Source: Affinundibacterium amnicola (GTDB lineage: Bacteria > Pseudomonadota > Gammaproteobacteria > Burkholderiales > Burkholderiaceae_D). Taken from it: a DNA stretch of 64,000 bases. Below are positions 43,564-53,398 of this stretch, one piece after another. The stretch's first letter is position 1, and the number at the start of each line of letters is the position of its first letter. Under the pieces are notes generated by a model. It was given only the letters and a program-made list of their open reading frames with translations. It was not told where the DNA came from and did not search any database. Made by a program: the position numbers and the translations under genes. The stretch is taken from assembly GCF_014284275.1 (NCBI RefSeq), contig NZ_JACOFU010000002.1, forward strand, positions 728,623-792,622. The letters are read 5' to 3'.

Positions 43564-44346
43564 ATGATTTTCGTATCAAACCAACTGACGGCAAACCCGA
43601 TGCCAGAACTTGAACAGCAATTGGCGGCATACAATAATCTGACGCAATCCTTGAGCGAAGAGTTTGATCGTGCACATGAATTGCAAGCGCAAGCGCTACA
43701 GACCACATGCGAAAGTTGGAGCGAATTTTTCGTCGATCTAAGCCAACTTAAAAATCCACAAGAATTTTTCTTACGATTTTCTGCACAAACGCACGTGGTA
43801 GCGGGGCAAAGCCAGCTGTATTTGCAAGAACTGGTCAACTTAGGTCAACAAATTCAGCAAAAAATATTTGCCTTAGGTCAAACAATTTCACCTATGATGG
43901 TGGAAACTATTGTAGCGGTCTCCCCAGCAGAAAATAAAGCGCCCTTACCTCAAGCTGATAGCAAAATCATGAAAGATATCAACCCGGTAAAAAAAGCAGT
44001 CGTAACAAGCAAGACAAAAAACAAAATTAACGCAGCAACTGTGGAAATCAAGGCCACAGATCTAACTCCTAAAACAAAAACCGTAAGAGTTGATGTCAAG
44101 GATAATAACAATCTAGCTGCAATTGATATCCCAACACCAAAGGTTAGAAAAGTGAAACCAAAAACATCAGAAACAACTTCAGCCGTGCAGGCAGAGGTCG
44201 TCACCACACCAGTCAAAAAATCAGCCGTAGTCGGATTACCTTCCAAACCAGCAGTCAAATCAGGCTTTGCCGGTGCAGCAGGTCAACCTGAATTTAAAGC
44301 GAAGAGCAGCAAAGCAACTGGTGCAAAGAAACGCGTGCGTCAATAA
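43564..44346 (+). CDS. phasin with Lys/Ala/Thr-rich C-terminal tail
   Basis: 260 residues. Residues about 10-115 form the phasin domain (helical, LEQQLAAYNNLTQSLSEEF, WSEFFVDLSQLKNPQEFF). Residues about 130-260 are a basic low-complexity tail of Lys, Thr, Ala, Val and Pro, like the nucleic-acid-binding tails of PhaF/PhaI-type phasins. Family knowledge: phasins coat polyhydroxyalkanoate granules, and the basic tails tether granules to DNA. No PHA synthase is in the window. Shares a bidirectional terminator with the oxidase genes that follow. Confidence 0.85.
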   Translation: MIFVSNQLTANPMPELEQQLAAYNNLTQSLSEEFDRAHELQAQALQTTCESWSEFFVDLSQLKNPQEFFLRFSAQTHVVAGQSQLYLQELVNLGQQIQQKIFALGQTISPMMVETIVAVSPAENKAPLPQADSKIMKDINPVKKAVVTSKTKNKINAATVEIKATDLTPKTKTVRVDVKDNNNLAAIDIPTPKVRKVKPKTSETTSAVQAEVVTTPVKKSAVVGLPSKPAVKSGFAGAAGQPEFKAKSSKATGAKKRVRQ

Positions 44347-44393
44347 AAACCTTAAGAAGCCTAAGCCGAATCAGCAAAGCATTCTTAAAAATA

Positions 44394-44425
44394 AAAAATC
44401 CGACATGAAAACATGTCGGATTTTT
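44394..44425. terminator. bidirectional terminator between phasin and molybdenum hydroxylase genes
   Basis: Perfect 14-bp stem AAAAATCCGACATG (44394-44407) with CATGTCGGATTTTT (44412-44425) around AAAA. A-runs and T-runs on both sides serve both strands. Confidence 0.9.
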
Positions 44426-44444
44426 CATTTATACAATTCAAACT

Positions 44445-46700
44445 TTATGACCAGCGCAAATCATTACGAGACAATGGCAACTGACGTACTCGCTTACCAG
44501 TTGCAGCAAAAATAGCATTACACACCGCTGGCGCCAATGGTGGAAAAGCCGGCTCTCCAAGTCCAGTAACAGGGAAATTACTCTTCAAGAAATGTACATC
44601 GATCTTCGTTGGTGAATCTGGCATACGCAGCAAACCATATTCACCAAAATTGCCCTGCACAATGCGACCACGTTGTATATCGAGTTCAGGGAACATTAAG
44701 GTGCTGATACCATCAATCACGGAACCTTGCACCTGATTTTCTGCACCACTCATATTCACGATTTGCGAACCGATATCAGTGACTACCACGACACGATCAA
44801 CTTTTAATTGACCATCTTTGGACACGGTAACCTCGGCGACTTCGGCAATATAACCACGATGACTAAAATGGAAGGCAATGCCCTGACCTTGACCGCGCGG
44901 GAACTTACGTTTTCCCCAGCCTGATTTCTCAGCCACCATCTTCAACACATTACGCATCCGAGTGACATTGTAGGGCTGCCCACGTTCACCAGTGCCTTGC
45001 ATCACATCTTTATCGCCAAGTATCTCGAGACGGAATTCAAGCGGATCTCGATTAGCCGCATGCGCCAATTCATCGATAAAACTATGGAAGACCCAAGCAA
45101 ACACATTGCTACCCGGTGCACGCCATGGTCCCATCGGTACGCCTGTTTCCATCGGTGTTTGTTCTAATAAACAATTTTCTACCCAACGTCCCGGGAATTC
45201 ATCACCCGACAAACTAGCACCACTGCCAGGCTGCAGCACACTTTTACCATCGCGCGTCACACGATTAGCAAAGGTGACAAAGTGATTATGCCAAGCACTG
45301 AGCTTGCCTTTTGCATCAACACCACCACGCAAGAAATGGAAGCCACCAGCGCGGTAATGATCGTGACGCATATCATCTTCACGTGACCAAGTCAGCTTCA
45401 CTGGTGCTTTAACTTTCATCGCAATTGCCGCTGCTTCAATCACATAATCGGCACTTAAACGACGACCAAAACCACCACCACTACGGGTCATGTGCAAAGT
45501 GATTTTTTCTTTGGGAATTTTCAAAACATTGGTAACAATCGCTTGACCTGCTGCTGGATTCTGAGTTGGCACCCACATTTCTAAGCTACCATCTTCTGGC
45601 TTGTACCAAGCAGTACAATTTTGCGGCTCAATACTCGCGTGAGAAATAAACGGATAGCTATAACTGGCTTCAACTGTCTTCGCAGCATTGGCTAAAGCCG
45701 CGTTTACATCACCATCTTTGCGCAGATTAATGGTGCCGGCTTGCTTCGATGCAGCCACCGCTTTTGCACTAAAATCATCCCAGCTTTCATTGACGACTTT
45801 ACCTTCATCCCACACGACCTTTAATTGCTTACGCGCGCTAAAACTGGCCCAAGTCGATTCCGCAATAATCGCCACACCAGGCATCAAGCCATTCAAGTTA
45901 TCTGTACCTTCGATAATGAAAGCGTCGCGCACACCAGGCAAAGCCTTGACGGCTTCCAAGTTCGCACTGACCACTTTGCCACCAAATGCTGGACATTTTT
46001 CATACACTGCGTACAACATGCCGGGTAACTTAACGTCAATACCAAACAAAGGTTTGCCAGTGACGATTGCTGCATTATCGACACCACCGATACGACTACC
46101 GATCAACGTATACTTAGCAGGATCTTTTAACTTAATTGTCTTCACATCAGGAACAGGCAAAGTCGCCGCTTTACTGACCAGACTCGCATAAGTTGCCTGA
46201 CGCTTGCTGGCTTTATGAATGACTTTGCTCTTCTCTGCATAACATTCTTCGGCTGCGACTTTCCAAGTTTGCGCCGCTGCTTCAATCAACATCGTGCGCG
46301 CTAATGCGCCGAGTTTTAAGAATTCATCATAGTTCAATGGCGTCGATAAAGAACCACCAGCGAATTGATTACCATACGCAGGATTTAAATCGCCCTGCAC
46401 AATCTTCACATCTTTCCAATTCACTTCCAGTTCTTCGGCGATGACCATAGGCAGCGATGTTTTAATCCCTTGCCCGATTTCTGGCTGCTTAGAAATTAAC
46501 GTGACGCTACCATCGGCAGCAATCTTGATCAATGCACTTGGCGTAAACGCAGCGCCATCAACTGGTTTAGTCACCGATTGTTCTGCATTCGCACCAGCAG
46601 TCCAAAAACTACCCAACACCAAAGCACCGGCTCCCGCACCACTCTGTTGTAAAAAATCACGACGGGAAGAATTTGCTAATTCCAAATCAGATGTTTTCAT
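44445..46700 (-). CDS. molybdopterin-binding subunit of an IorB-type aldehyde/isoquinoline oxidoreductase
   Basis: 751 residues. A Tat-type leader ([20 protein letters not shown], about residues 11-30) predicts folded export to the periplasm. Moco-binding motifs include [20 protein letters not shown] and [11 protein letters not shown]. The catalytic Glu is in [13 protein letters not shown] near residue 720. This is the single-chain xanthine-dehydrogenase-family large subunit that uses molybdopterin cytosine dinucleotide. Electron transfer goes through the small subunit encoded upstream (4-base overlap); no FAD subunit or cytochrome is seen. Substrate unknown. Confidence 0.9.
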   Translation of the reverse strand: MKTSDLELANSSRRDFLQQSGAGAGALVLGSFWTAGANAEQSVTKPVDGAAFTPSALIKIAADGSVTLISKQPEIGQGIKTSLPMVIAEELEVNWKDVKIVQGDLNPAYGNQFAGGSLSTPLNYDEFLKLGALARTMLIEAAAQTWKVAAEECYAEKSKVIHKASKRQATYASLVSKAATLPVPDVKTIKLKDPAKYTLIGSRIGGVDNAAIVTGKPLFGIDVKLPGMLYAVYEKCPAFGGKVVSANLEAVKALPGVRDAFIIEGTDNLNGLMPGVAIIAESTWASFSARKQLKVVWDEGKVVNESWDDFSAKAVAASKQAGTINLRKDGDVNAALANAAKTVEASYSYPFISHASIEPQNCTAWYKPEDGSLEMWVPTQNPAAGQAIVTNVLKIPKEKITLHMTRSGGGFGRRLSADYVIEAAAIAMKVKAPVKLTWSREDDMRHDHYRAGGFHFLRGGVDAKGKLSAWHNHFVTFANRVTRDGKSVLQPGSGASLSGDEFPGRWVENCLLEQTPMETGVPMGPWRAPGSNVFAWVFHSFIDELAHAANRDPLEFRLEILGDKDVMQGTGERGQPYNVTRMRNVLKMVAEKSGWGKRKFPRGQGQGIAFHFSHRGYIAEVAEVTVSKDGQLKVDRVVVVTDIGSQIVNMSGAENQVQGSVIDGISTLMFPELDIQRGRIVQGNFGEYGLLRMPDSPTKIDVHFLKSNFPVTGLGEPAFPPLAPAVCNAIFAATGKRVRQLPLSRNDLRWS

Positions 46701-47176
46701 TTTTTACCTTTCTGAGTACGCGCAATTTCAGCAGCACGATGAATGCCAGCACGAATACGCAAATAGGTCGCACAGCGACACAAATTACCCCCCATCGCAG
46801 CATCGATGTCTGCATCACTAGGATTAGGATTATCTTTCAATAGTGCGGCTGCACTCATCATTTGTCCGGCTTGGCAGTAACCGCATTGCGGCACATCAAG
46901 TTCTTGCCAGGCTTGCTGCAATGGATGCGAAGCTTTAGGATCAAGACCTTCTATCGTCGTCACTTTTTGACGACCAACGCTGGACACCGGCGTCATACAA
47001 GAACGCGTTGGTACGCCATTAATCTGTACCATGCAAGCACCACACTGACCCACACCACAACCATATTTGGTACCGCTTAACTCTAAAGAATCTCGCAAAG
47101 CCCAAAGCAAAGGGGTATCCGGAACGACGTCTAGCGACTTTGCTGCGCCATTCACGGTCAAGCTATATTTAGTCAT
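46697..47176 (-). CDS. [2Fe-2S] small subunit of the IorAB-type oxidoreductase
   Basis: 159 residues. A plant-type ferredoxin cluster, [11 protein letters not shown]...C (about 40-62), and a second all-helical [2Fe-2S] cluster, CGYCQAGQ ... CRC (about 100-140). This is the normal two-cluster small subunit. It has no leader and is presumably exported with the Tat-tagged large subunit. First gene of the pair. Confidence 0.92.
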   Translation of the reverse strand: MTKYSLTVNGAAKSLDVVPDTPLLWALRDSLELSGTKYGCGVGQCGACMVQINGVPTRSCMTPVSSVGRQKVTTIEGLDPKASHPLQQAWQELDVPQCGYCQAGQMMSAAALLKDNPNPSDADIDAAMGGNLCRCATYLRIRAGIHRAAEIARTQKGKK

Positions 47177-47302
47177 ACAAGCTCCTGTTTTTCAGAAACG
47201 AAACATTAATCATTTTTAAGTAAGCAGCAAATCTATTTCACATCAAGCAATAAATACTTGCATCGCTCACATTTCTCGTATTGCTTAACTCTGCGCAAGC
47301 TC

Positions 47303-48028
47303 TCATTGCGCACAAATTTGCGTCACTTCTTTTTCCAAATCACGTTTTTGTTGCTGCAAACTCTGCATCGTTTGCGCATCCGCTCCAGCACGCAAATTCG
47401 CCTTCACGATTTCTAATTGATTTTTCAGATTAGGGCATGGCAAACGTTTTTTCGCAGCCACAACTTCAGCTGGCTCAGAATTTTTTTCTAAGGCCATTTC
47501 TTTGTTTGCGGTCGCGGACTTGTTGGCTGCAGCTTGAACTGCAGATTTTTCTGCCGCTTGCAGAACCTGTTGCGCCATACGTAAGGCTTGCACATTATCG
47601 GCATCGGCCACGATACCCAAACGCCTGCCCACATCTTTTTCGTCCATACAGTTTTTTTCGATATTCGCTCGTATGTCGCTAGCGTTCCCGCGCACCGCGT
47701 AAATATCAGCAATCAACTGACTTTGTGCAGCGCTATTTGACTTCGCTAATAAATCATCTTTCTGCGCCCCCGCTTCGCGCATCCAAATGATTTTCTTCGC
47801 TTCTTCGCCACGACGCTTACAGGCTGCATCAACCATCGGCTTAGACTCACTCGCTGTTTGCGTCGCAATTTTCGCAGTGCCGATGACAACACCTTGCTGC
47901 CCATTTGCACAAGGCTTATCCTGATAGCTAGTGCCGCATCGATACATGGTTTGTGCTTGCGAGACTGAAGGCATAAGGAAACTATGCATCAACACGAACA
48001 GCGAAAAAAACAGAACACGCTTAGGCAT
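47303..48028 (-). CDS. exported DUF4124-like protein with coiled-coil tail
   Basis: 241 residues. Signal peptide cut after VSQAQ (about residue 26). The short MYRCGTSYQDKPCANGQQG segment resembles the DUF4124 start (YRCxxxxxxYxDxPC). The rest is a Lys/Gln/Ala-rich helical region ending in LRAGADAQTMQSLQQQKRDLEKEV, a probable coiled coil. Cysteines are spread (about 31, 39, 69, 134), fitting a periplasmic disulfide protein. Function unknown. Confidence 0.72.
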   Translation of the reverse strand: MPKRVLFFSLFVLMHSFLMPSVSQAQTMYRCGTSYQDKPCANGQQGVVIGTAKIATQTASESKPMVDAACKRRGEEAKKIIWMREAGAQKDDLLAKSNSAAQSQLIADIYAVRGNASDIRANIEKNCMDEKDVGRRLGIVADADNVQALRMAQQVLQAAEKSAVQAAANKSATANKEMALEKNSEPAEVVAAKKRLPCPNLKNQLEIVKANLRAGADAQTMQSLQQQKRDLEKEVTQICAQ

Positions 48029-48067
48029 AGAAGGTATCCATCACAAATCGATCTGGTGCAAACAAAA

Positions 48068-48099
48068 AAAGCCCAAAAACGCGAAGGTCATTGGGCTTT
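48068..48099 (-). terminator. terminator of the exported methyltransferase gene
   Basis: Stem AAAGCCCAA (48068-48076) with TTGGGCTTT (48091-48099), loop of 14. On the minus strand it is followed by TTTTTTTG. Confidence 0.75.
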
Positions 48100-48116
48100 C
48101 TATTTCATTGCAGAAT

Positions 48117-48884
48117 TTAAGGCTTCACAAATTTCAACGTCATACGATCGCTCTCACCAATCGCCATGTACTTCTCTTTATCATTTTCTTTATTGCTTAA
48201 CACTGGCGGCAATGCCCACACGCCACCTGGATGATTGGCGGTATCTTTTGGATTCGCGTTCACTTCAGATTTTGCCGCCAATTTAAATCCAACACTTTCT
48301 GCCAACTTAATGACATAGGCTTCGTGTACATAGCCACTGCTAGCTTTTGCATCTTGTGTAGCACTCACAGGCAAACGATGCTCAACCACACCAAAAACAC
48401 CGCCAGGCTTCAAGGCATCAAAGGCACTTTGAAATACCTCTTTTGCCGCTGTATCGCTCGCACTGATCCAGTTATGAACATTGCGGAAGGTTAGTACCAC
48501 ATCAACGCTATTCTTCGGGGCATAATCGATTTTCTTGCCTGGCGCAAATTCACCATAGACAACTTTATCGTAAGTCGCTGGACTAGCATCTAAACGCGTC
48601 TTTAATCTTGCTCCCGCACCTGCCAAAATCAACTTACCATCTTTACGCACATACGGCGCAAGAATTTCTGTGTACCATCCACCACCTGGTGCCAGCTCAA
48701 CTACTGCTGATTTTTGACTCACACCAAAAAACTGTAAAGTCTCGTAAGGATGACGAGCTGCATCACGCGTCACATTTGCTGGTGTACGTTGTTCGCCAGC
48801 AATAGCTGCTTTCAACGCATCACTTGCATAAACAAGCTGCGTACCTGCCGCAGTAATCGCCAACGCCATTAATAATTTTTTCAT
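48117..48884 (-). CDS. exported class I SAM-dependent methyltransferase-like protein
   Basis: 255 residues from the ATG at 48884, preceded by GGAG; a longer form from 48929 is less likely. Signal peptide ends near residue 20 (LVYA). The methyltransferase-like core has VVELAPGGGWYTEIL, KLILAGAGA, VDVVLTFRNVHNW and LKPGGVFGVVEHR. Export is odd because S-adenosylmethionine is cytosolic. Family knowledge: such exported methyltransferase-fold proteins are common in proteobacteria, and their activity is unproven. Confidence 0.85.
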   Translation of the reverse strand: MKKLLMALAITAAGTQLVYASDALKAAIAGEQRTPANVTRDAARHPYETLQFFGVSQKSAVVELAPGGGWYTEILAPYVRKDGKLILAGAGARLKTRLDASPATYDKVVYGEFAPGKKIDYAPKNSVDVVLTFRNVHNWISASDTAAKEVFQSAFDALKPGGVFGVVEHRLPVSATQDAKASSGYVHEAYVIKLAESVGFKLAAKSEVNANPKDTANHPGGVWALPPVLSNKENDKEKYMAIGESDRMTLKFVKP

Positions 48885-49043
48885 CGTTTCTCCATGTAGT
48901 TTTCGTTGAAATTGCCATTGGCAAATCATCAGAATTTACCAAGCATCTTGCTCAAACACAGCACCGCAATAACTGAACTTAGAGCAAGCAATCACCATTT
49001 AGTTCAGTCGTGACCCGGAATTTCTTGCCAAAGAAAGTATCCA

Positions 49044-49898
49044 TCAAGCGATTACTTTTAAGATCTGTGCAATTTCCTGGCGTGTTTCCGTCATCAGTCT
49101 TACTGCTGACTCTTCATTTAAATCAAGATTTTTCAATGCAACTGGAACGGCATTCCAATCAACCTCACTCAAAGATTGTTTAACGAACCCCACATCCAGA
49201 AAATCTGCCGCAGCAACAACATCTGTCAATGTTGGACGACTATGCGGAGGGAGATCGTTGCGTTTTCTATCCATCACGGCTTCACGTATATCATCAGAAA
49301 CTTCCCAACTTTCAAGAATCGCTGCGCCAATGTCGGCATGCCATTGGTCTATCAAATCCCACAAAGCCTCGTCCGAAGTAAATAAGCCCTGGTATTGATG
49401 CGCACGACTTAATATATAAAACTTACCAATATCATGCAGCAGCCCCGCTACCATCGCTTTATCTGCACTTAATTTGGTGCGGTTTCTGGCAATCACGTAA
49501 GACAATGCTGCTACCCGCATACTGCGAGTCCACAAGCCTTCCATTTGCTCAGATTTAGAGGTATTTTCCTGCTGATCTTTCAATTGCTTCATGCCGACAG
49601 AAATGGCAATATTTCGCACGACACTGAACCCCAGCAAGGTCACGGCAATTCTTAACTCTTCAATTTTTTTTGAACTACGATTAAACATGGCCGAATTCGA
49701 CAACATCAAAACTTGGGCTGACAATACCGGTTCAGTGCTGATAATCCGGGCAACCTGTTCGCTGGCCATATCAGGATCATCCAAAGCATGACGAATTTTC
49801 ATCGTTGCTTTTAAAGATGTTGGAAAGACCAAGTTACGAGACGATAGCTCCGCACTAAGTCCTTTGATAAATTCAAATTCAGATTCGCGTTGATTCAT
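49044..49898 (-). CDS. HDOD-domain signalling protein
   Basis: 284 residues. HDOD domain at about 20-215: SLKATMKIRHALDDPDMASEQVARII and LSAQVLMLSNSAMFNR. The remnant HD motif is in MVAGLLHDIGKFYIL, with one His-Asp pair. The rest of the HD catalytic set is not complete, so phosphodiesterase activity is unlikely. Family knowledge: HDOD proteins act as signalling or motility regulators. No REC or GGDEF domain is attached. Confidence 0.9.
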   Translation of the reverse strand: MNQRESEFEFIKGLSAELSSRNLVFPTSLKATMKIRHALDDPDMASEQVARIISTEPVLSAQVLMLSNSAMFNRSSKKIEELRIAVTLLGFSVVRNIAISVGMKQLKDQQENTSKSEQMEGLWTRSMRVAALSYVIARNRTKLSADKAMVAGLLHDIGKFYILSRAHQYQGLFTSDEALWDLIDQWHADIGAAILESWEVSDDIREAVMDRKRNDLPPHSRPTLTDVVAAADFLDVGFVKQSLSEVDWNAVPVALKNLDLNEESAVRLMTETRQEIAQILKVIA

Positions 49899-50140
49899 TG
49901 GTAAAAGTAGAATAGTTCATTCGTGTAGGTTTTTCTGAAGTTGCCATGGTAAAACAAATGCCTGTAAAGGTGTCCAATAAGCTGAGCAATTATCGAGAGA
50001 GCTTTGTTTTTTTGTGAAAAAACAAAAATTCACCACAAGTACGAATGAAATTGCTTTAAAAAGCCGATATTTCATTGGGATAAAAGAAACTTTCTGGTAA
50101 CCTCACTAGCAATAATCAATTGCGGACAGGAGAATCCCTC

Positions 50141-50512
50141 ATGTTTACCGAAGACGATTTTTTCGCCATCAGCAAATTTTTAAAATTAGGGGTAAAAATT
50201 GCGATGAAAAATCCGATGGGGCAACATCCCATTTTTTCTACCAGTTTTCCCAATCCTAAAGGTGGCATAGTCAAAATTGAAGCGAGTTCACTGTACGATG
50301 TAGAGAGAAAATTGCGCAATTTATTGGCTAGTGATGTTCCAGTCAAAACGAAATTAACACCATTTACTTATTTGGGAACCAATTTTGAAGGCGTTTTGTA
50401 CTGCGTCAAAGGAACCAATGATTTTGTGGTTCAGGAAACCCGCAATCTGTTTGGCATGGAATCGAAAGCGGTCATCCGCAGCGCAGAACACTTTATCCAA
50501 TTATTACAATAA
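50141..50512 (+). CDS. hypothetical small basic protein
   Basis: 123 residues from the ATG at 50141, preceded by AGGAGA; an earlier TTG lacks support. N-terminus MFTEDDFFAISKFLKLG, mixed alpha/beta, no signal peptide. I do not recognise it. It is followed 75 bases later by the PilZ gene in the same direction. Confidence 0.7.
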   Translation: MFTEDDFFAISKFLKLGVKIAMKNPMGQHPIFSTSFPNPKGGIVKIEASSLYDVERKLRNLLASDVPVKTKLTPFTYLGTNFEGVLYCVKGTNDFVVQETRNLFGMESKAVIRSAEHFIQLLQ

Positions 50513-50587
50513 ATTGCTTAGAGAATTGATGATCAATCAATAAACCATGCAATTGAATCGTACATCTAGTTATAGCAAAGGAAGTTC

Positions 50588-51322
50588 ATGGCGGCATCAC
50601 TCAGCAATGAACAAATCGAGGAAAGATATTTTTTACTTGGTCAAGTAGAAATCCTCAGTGTTTTAAACGAACTCGCACACCGACGTGAGCCTGTTTCTGT
50701 CTATTTCAACAGCGGTCAACATTTTATTTTGAGCCTGATTTTATCGGCACGTCCAGATGGATTGGTGTTTGATTTAGGAGGAGATCCTAAATCAAACGCA
50801 TTGCTGGAAAAAGCTGCCCAATGCGTGTTTATGGCATTTCCCGATGGTATTCGGGTACAGTTCACAGGCTTAGAGCCTCAGCGATTTACTTGGGGCGAAC
50901 AAGATGCATTTTGGGTTCCTATCCCCAATCGTATTATTCGTCTGCAACGTCGAGAAAGTTATCGCAATTTACTGCCGATTGCGAATCCTTTTCGCGCAAA
51001 ATTAAGTGATACTGATGGTGACTTAATCGCGAATTGGCCAATACATGATCTCAGCGTAGGAGGCTTTGGCGTAACCATCGATGGCGAACCAAAATTCAAA
51101 GTTGGCGATACCATACATCGTGTCTGGATCACACTCTCACCAAAATCAAATCTGCATTGCGCCGTGATCGTCAGACACATTACCCAAATTGACAAACACA
51201 AAGGGCTTCGATATCAAATCGGTTTTAGCTTCGTTGATTTGCCACGGGCGATGGATATTGCAGTCCAGCGTACGATTATCAATATCGAATATGAACGGCA
51301 TCGTTTGTTGGGCAAAAAATAA
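50588..51322 (+). CDS. YcgR-like PilZ-domain c-di-GMP effector
   Basis: 244 residues. N-terminal YcgR/PilZN domain (about 10-110). PilZ domain from about 115, with the R-x3-R motif in RLQRRESYRNLLP and D-x-S-x2-G in HDLSVGGFGVTI: both c-di-GMP contacts are intact. Family knowledge: these proteins slow flagellar rotation or control motility when c-di-GMP rises. The AAAGGAAG ribosome site supports this start. It probably shares a transcript with alkB (3-base gap). Confidence 0.9.
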   Translation: MAASLSNEQIEERYFLLGQVEILSVLNELAHRREPVSVYFNSGQHFILSLILSARPDGLVFDLGGDPKSNALLEKAAQCVFMAFPDGIRVQFTGLEPQRFTWGEQDAFWVPIPNRIIRLQRRESYRNLLPIANPFRAKLSDTDGDLIANWPIHDLSVGGFGVTIDGEPKFKVGDTIHRVWITLSPKSNLHCAVIVRHITQIDKHKGLRYQIGFSFVDLPRAMDIAVQRTIINIEYERHRLLGKK

Positions 51323-51325
51323 TCC

Positions 51326-51949
51326 ATGCAAACGTCCTTATTTGATACCGAACAAGCTGGTGAACGTATTACATTAGAAGACGCCACCTTAGATTTTTAT
51401 CCTGAATTTTATGCCAGTGCAGCAGCGAATCAACTATCTGATCATCTGCAAAACGCCACGCCATGGCGTCAAGAACAGATCCGAATTGCTGGATTGCCGC
51501 GTTTACAACCGCGTTTAAGTGCTTGGTATGGTGACACAGAAGCAGAATATACATACTCTGGCTTGCACCTAAAGCCCTTGGAATGGAGCGAGGAACTACG
51601 CCACATCAAACAAGCGATTGAGCAACACACTGGGCATCAGTTTAATAGCGTGCTACTTAATTATTACCGCGATCAGGAAGATAGCATGGGCTGGCACAGC
51701 GATGACGAACCGGAATTAGGGCCACAACCAGTCATCGCGTCTTTGAGTTTGGGTGGCGCTAGGGAATTCGCCCTCAAGCACAAATTTCGTAAAGAACTGC
51801 GCTATAAAATTGCCTTGTGCAATGGCAGTTTACTGATAATGTCGGGTGACACACAAAGCCATTGGCAGCACGCGATTGCAAAAGAAAAGTCTCCATGTCA
51901 GGCACGTATTAATTTAACCTTTCGACAAATCATCGCTAAGCAGTCGTGA
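51326..51949 (+). CDS. alkB: AlkB-family 2OG-Fe(II) DNA/RNA dealkylase
   Basis: 207 residues. Iron ligands H-x-D in GWHSDDE (about 130) and the distal His in HWQHAI (about 185). The 2-oxoglutarate Arg pair is in RINLTFRQI. The nucleotide-recognition lid LPRLQPRLSAWYGD and the NYYRDQEDSMGWH strand resemble ALKBH2/3-type AlkB. It removes 1-methyladenine and 3-methylcytosine lesions. It directly follows the PilZ gene; the ribosome site is weak, suggesting coupling. Confidence 0.9.
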   Translation: MQTSLFDTEQAGERITLEDATLDFYPEFYASAAANQLSDHLQNATPWRQEQIRIAGLPRLQPRLSAWYGDTEAEYTYSGLHLKPLEWSEELRHIKQAIEQHTGHQFNSVLLNYYRDQEDSMGWHSDDEPELGPQPVIASLSLGGAREFALKHKFRKELRYKIALCNGSLLIMSGDTQSHWQHAIAKEKSPCQARINLTFRQIIAKQS

Positions 51950-52188
51950 TCGCTGATGTATAGCCGATGCGTATTGAATTTGTGTTCAAAAGCTGTGATT
52001 CGCCGTCTGTTTCGCCATTCACCGATCCATTCCTGCAGTTCGCCGAATTCGGCATGACTTCTCACAACGGCTGTTTTATCTTATCGATGTGGCGCAACGC
52101 AATGCGCACTCAATCAACTAAAGCTGGTTGAATCCAAAGATCCAATTAATATCCGTTAAAGATCATTGCTACATCGAAAGGAAATATC

Positions 52189-52545
52189 ATGTCAGATCAA
52201 ACCACAATAACAACACGCAAAAACAAAGATAACTTCAGTTTCGGCATCATTCTGATTTTGCTAGGTAGCTTCTTCTTACTTGACCGCTTAGATTACATCA
52301 ATGCCCGTGACTACTTCCAATACTGGCCAGCATTGATTGCCATTTCAGGATTGATATGTGTAGTTCGGGCGACAGGTGTTGCTGAAGTGCTCAATGGTTT
52401 GATGCAAATTGGTATCGCTGCTTGGTTATATGCCGTCACCCAAAAACTGTACGGTTTGACGTTTAGCAACAGCTGGCCACTGTTTGTCATCGCAGCAGGA
52501 CTTAGCATGGTGATCAAATATTTTGCCGACAAACCAAACAATTGA
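52189..52545 (+). CDS. LiaI-LiaF-type transmembrane protein (DUF5668-like)
   Basis: 118 residues. Hydrophobic stretches at about 18-35, 43-60, 65-85 and 90-110. The repeated pattern ILILLGSFFLLDRLDYINARDYFQYWP is typical of LiaI-LiaF-TM domains. AAAGGAAA lies before the ATG. It is the first gene of a run leading to LiaF-like, LytS-like and LytTR genes, so an envelope-stress sensing role is inferred. Confidence 0.82.
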   Translation: MSDQTTITTRKNKDNFSFGIILILLGSFFLLDRLDYINARDYFQYWPALIAISGLICVVRATGVAEVLNGLMQIGIAAWLYAVTQKLYGLTFSNSWPLFVIAAGLSMVIKYFADKPNN

Positions 52546-52632
52546 AGTGATTCGTCGATAAATCAACGCAATCACTACATAAATCTACATAAACATTGAA
52601 ATCGAATTCAATTCAAAAGACAGGATACCTTT

Positions 52633-53337
52633 ATGAAAAACGTTAATCCACAACAACGCCTGATCCTCGGTGCGTTCATTATCGTCCTCGGCGCATTGGC
52701 TCTGCTCGATAACTTACAAATCTTTAATACCCGCGACCTGATTCAATTTTGGCCTACCGTATTTATCGTTGCAGGCGCAATCAAGTTATCGCAAGCAAAT
52801 ACGCGTTCTGGTTACATTATTGGTGGTGGATTGATTGCCGCAGGTGCGATCATCACACTTAATCGTATCGGCATCATCCATTTCCGCATGCGTGATTGGT
52901 GGCCAGTATTCATGATCGCTGGAGGTTTGGTAGTGATCTTTAAAGATAAAGCGAATGATATTTTTAGAGGTCTCAACAGCAGCACCATGAACAACGTGAC
53001 AACTTCTAGCGATACACATTTAGATATCGTCGCCATTATGAGCGGTCATCAAGGCAATATCGCTTCTGGCGATTTCCGTGGCGGTGCGATTACTGCGATC
53101 ATGGGCGGCGCAGAACTTGACCTGCGCAATGCGGTGATCCAAACTGAGGCAGTCCTCAATGTGACGGCATTTTGGGGTGGTATTACACTCAAAATCCCTA
53201 GTGACTGGACGGTAGTGAATAATGGTTTTGCGTTCTTGGGTGGAATCGATGATTCTAGTGTTCCATCAATGAATGCGAACAAACGTTTGATCATCACTGG
53301 CACCGCCGTGATGGGTGGCGTTGAGATAAAAAACTAA
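52633..53337 (+). CDS. LiaF-like membrane protein with C-terminal beta-solenoid domain
   Basis: 234 residues. Four N-terminal helices (about 8-105) repeat the LiaI-LiaF-TM pattern (FIIVLGALALLDNLQIF...). A cytosolic DUF2154/LiaF-like beta-helix follows (about 125-234), rich in GG words (FRGGAITAIMGGAELDLR, AVMGGVEIKN). Family knowledge: LiaF restrains the LiaS kinase in Gram-positives, while proteobacterial relatives are uncharacterised. The kinase-regulator pair is directly downstream. Confidence 0.85.
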   Translation: MKNVNPQQRLILGAFIIVLGALALLDNLQIFNTRDLIQFWPTVFIVAGAIKLSQANTRSGYIIGGGLIAAGAIITLNRIGIIHFRMRDWWPVFMIAGGLVVIFKDKANDIFRGLNSSTMNNVTTSSDTHLDIVAIMSGHQGNIASGDFRGGAITAIMGGAELDLRNAVIQTEAVLNVTAFWGGITLKIPSDWTVVNNGFAFLGGIDDSSVPSMNANKRLIITGTAVMGGVEIKN

Positions 53338-53398
53338 CGCGTATTAATTTAGTCGCTAACGACGATACAACGATCATTTCTAGAAAAATCTAAGCAAG

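Noticed and set aside
45688-46191. 167-codon plus-strand frame inside the molybdenum hydroxylase large subunit
   Set aside because: Antisense to a strongly conserved coding region; no ribosome site and no recognisable product.
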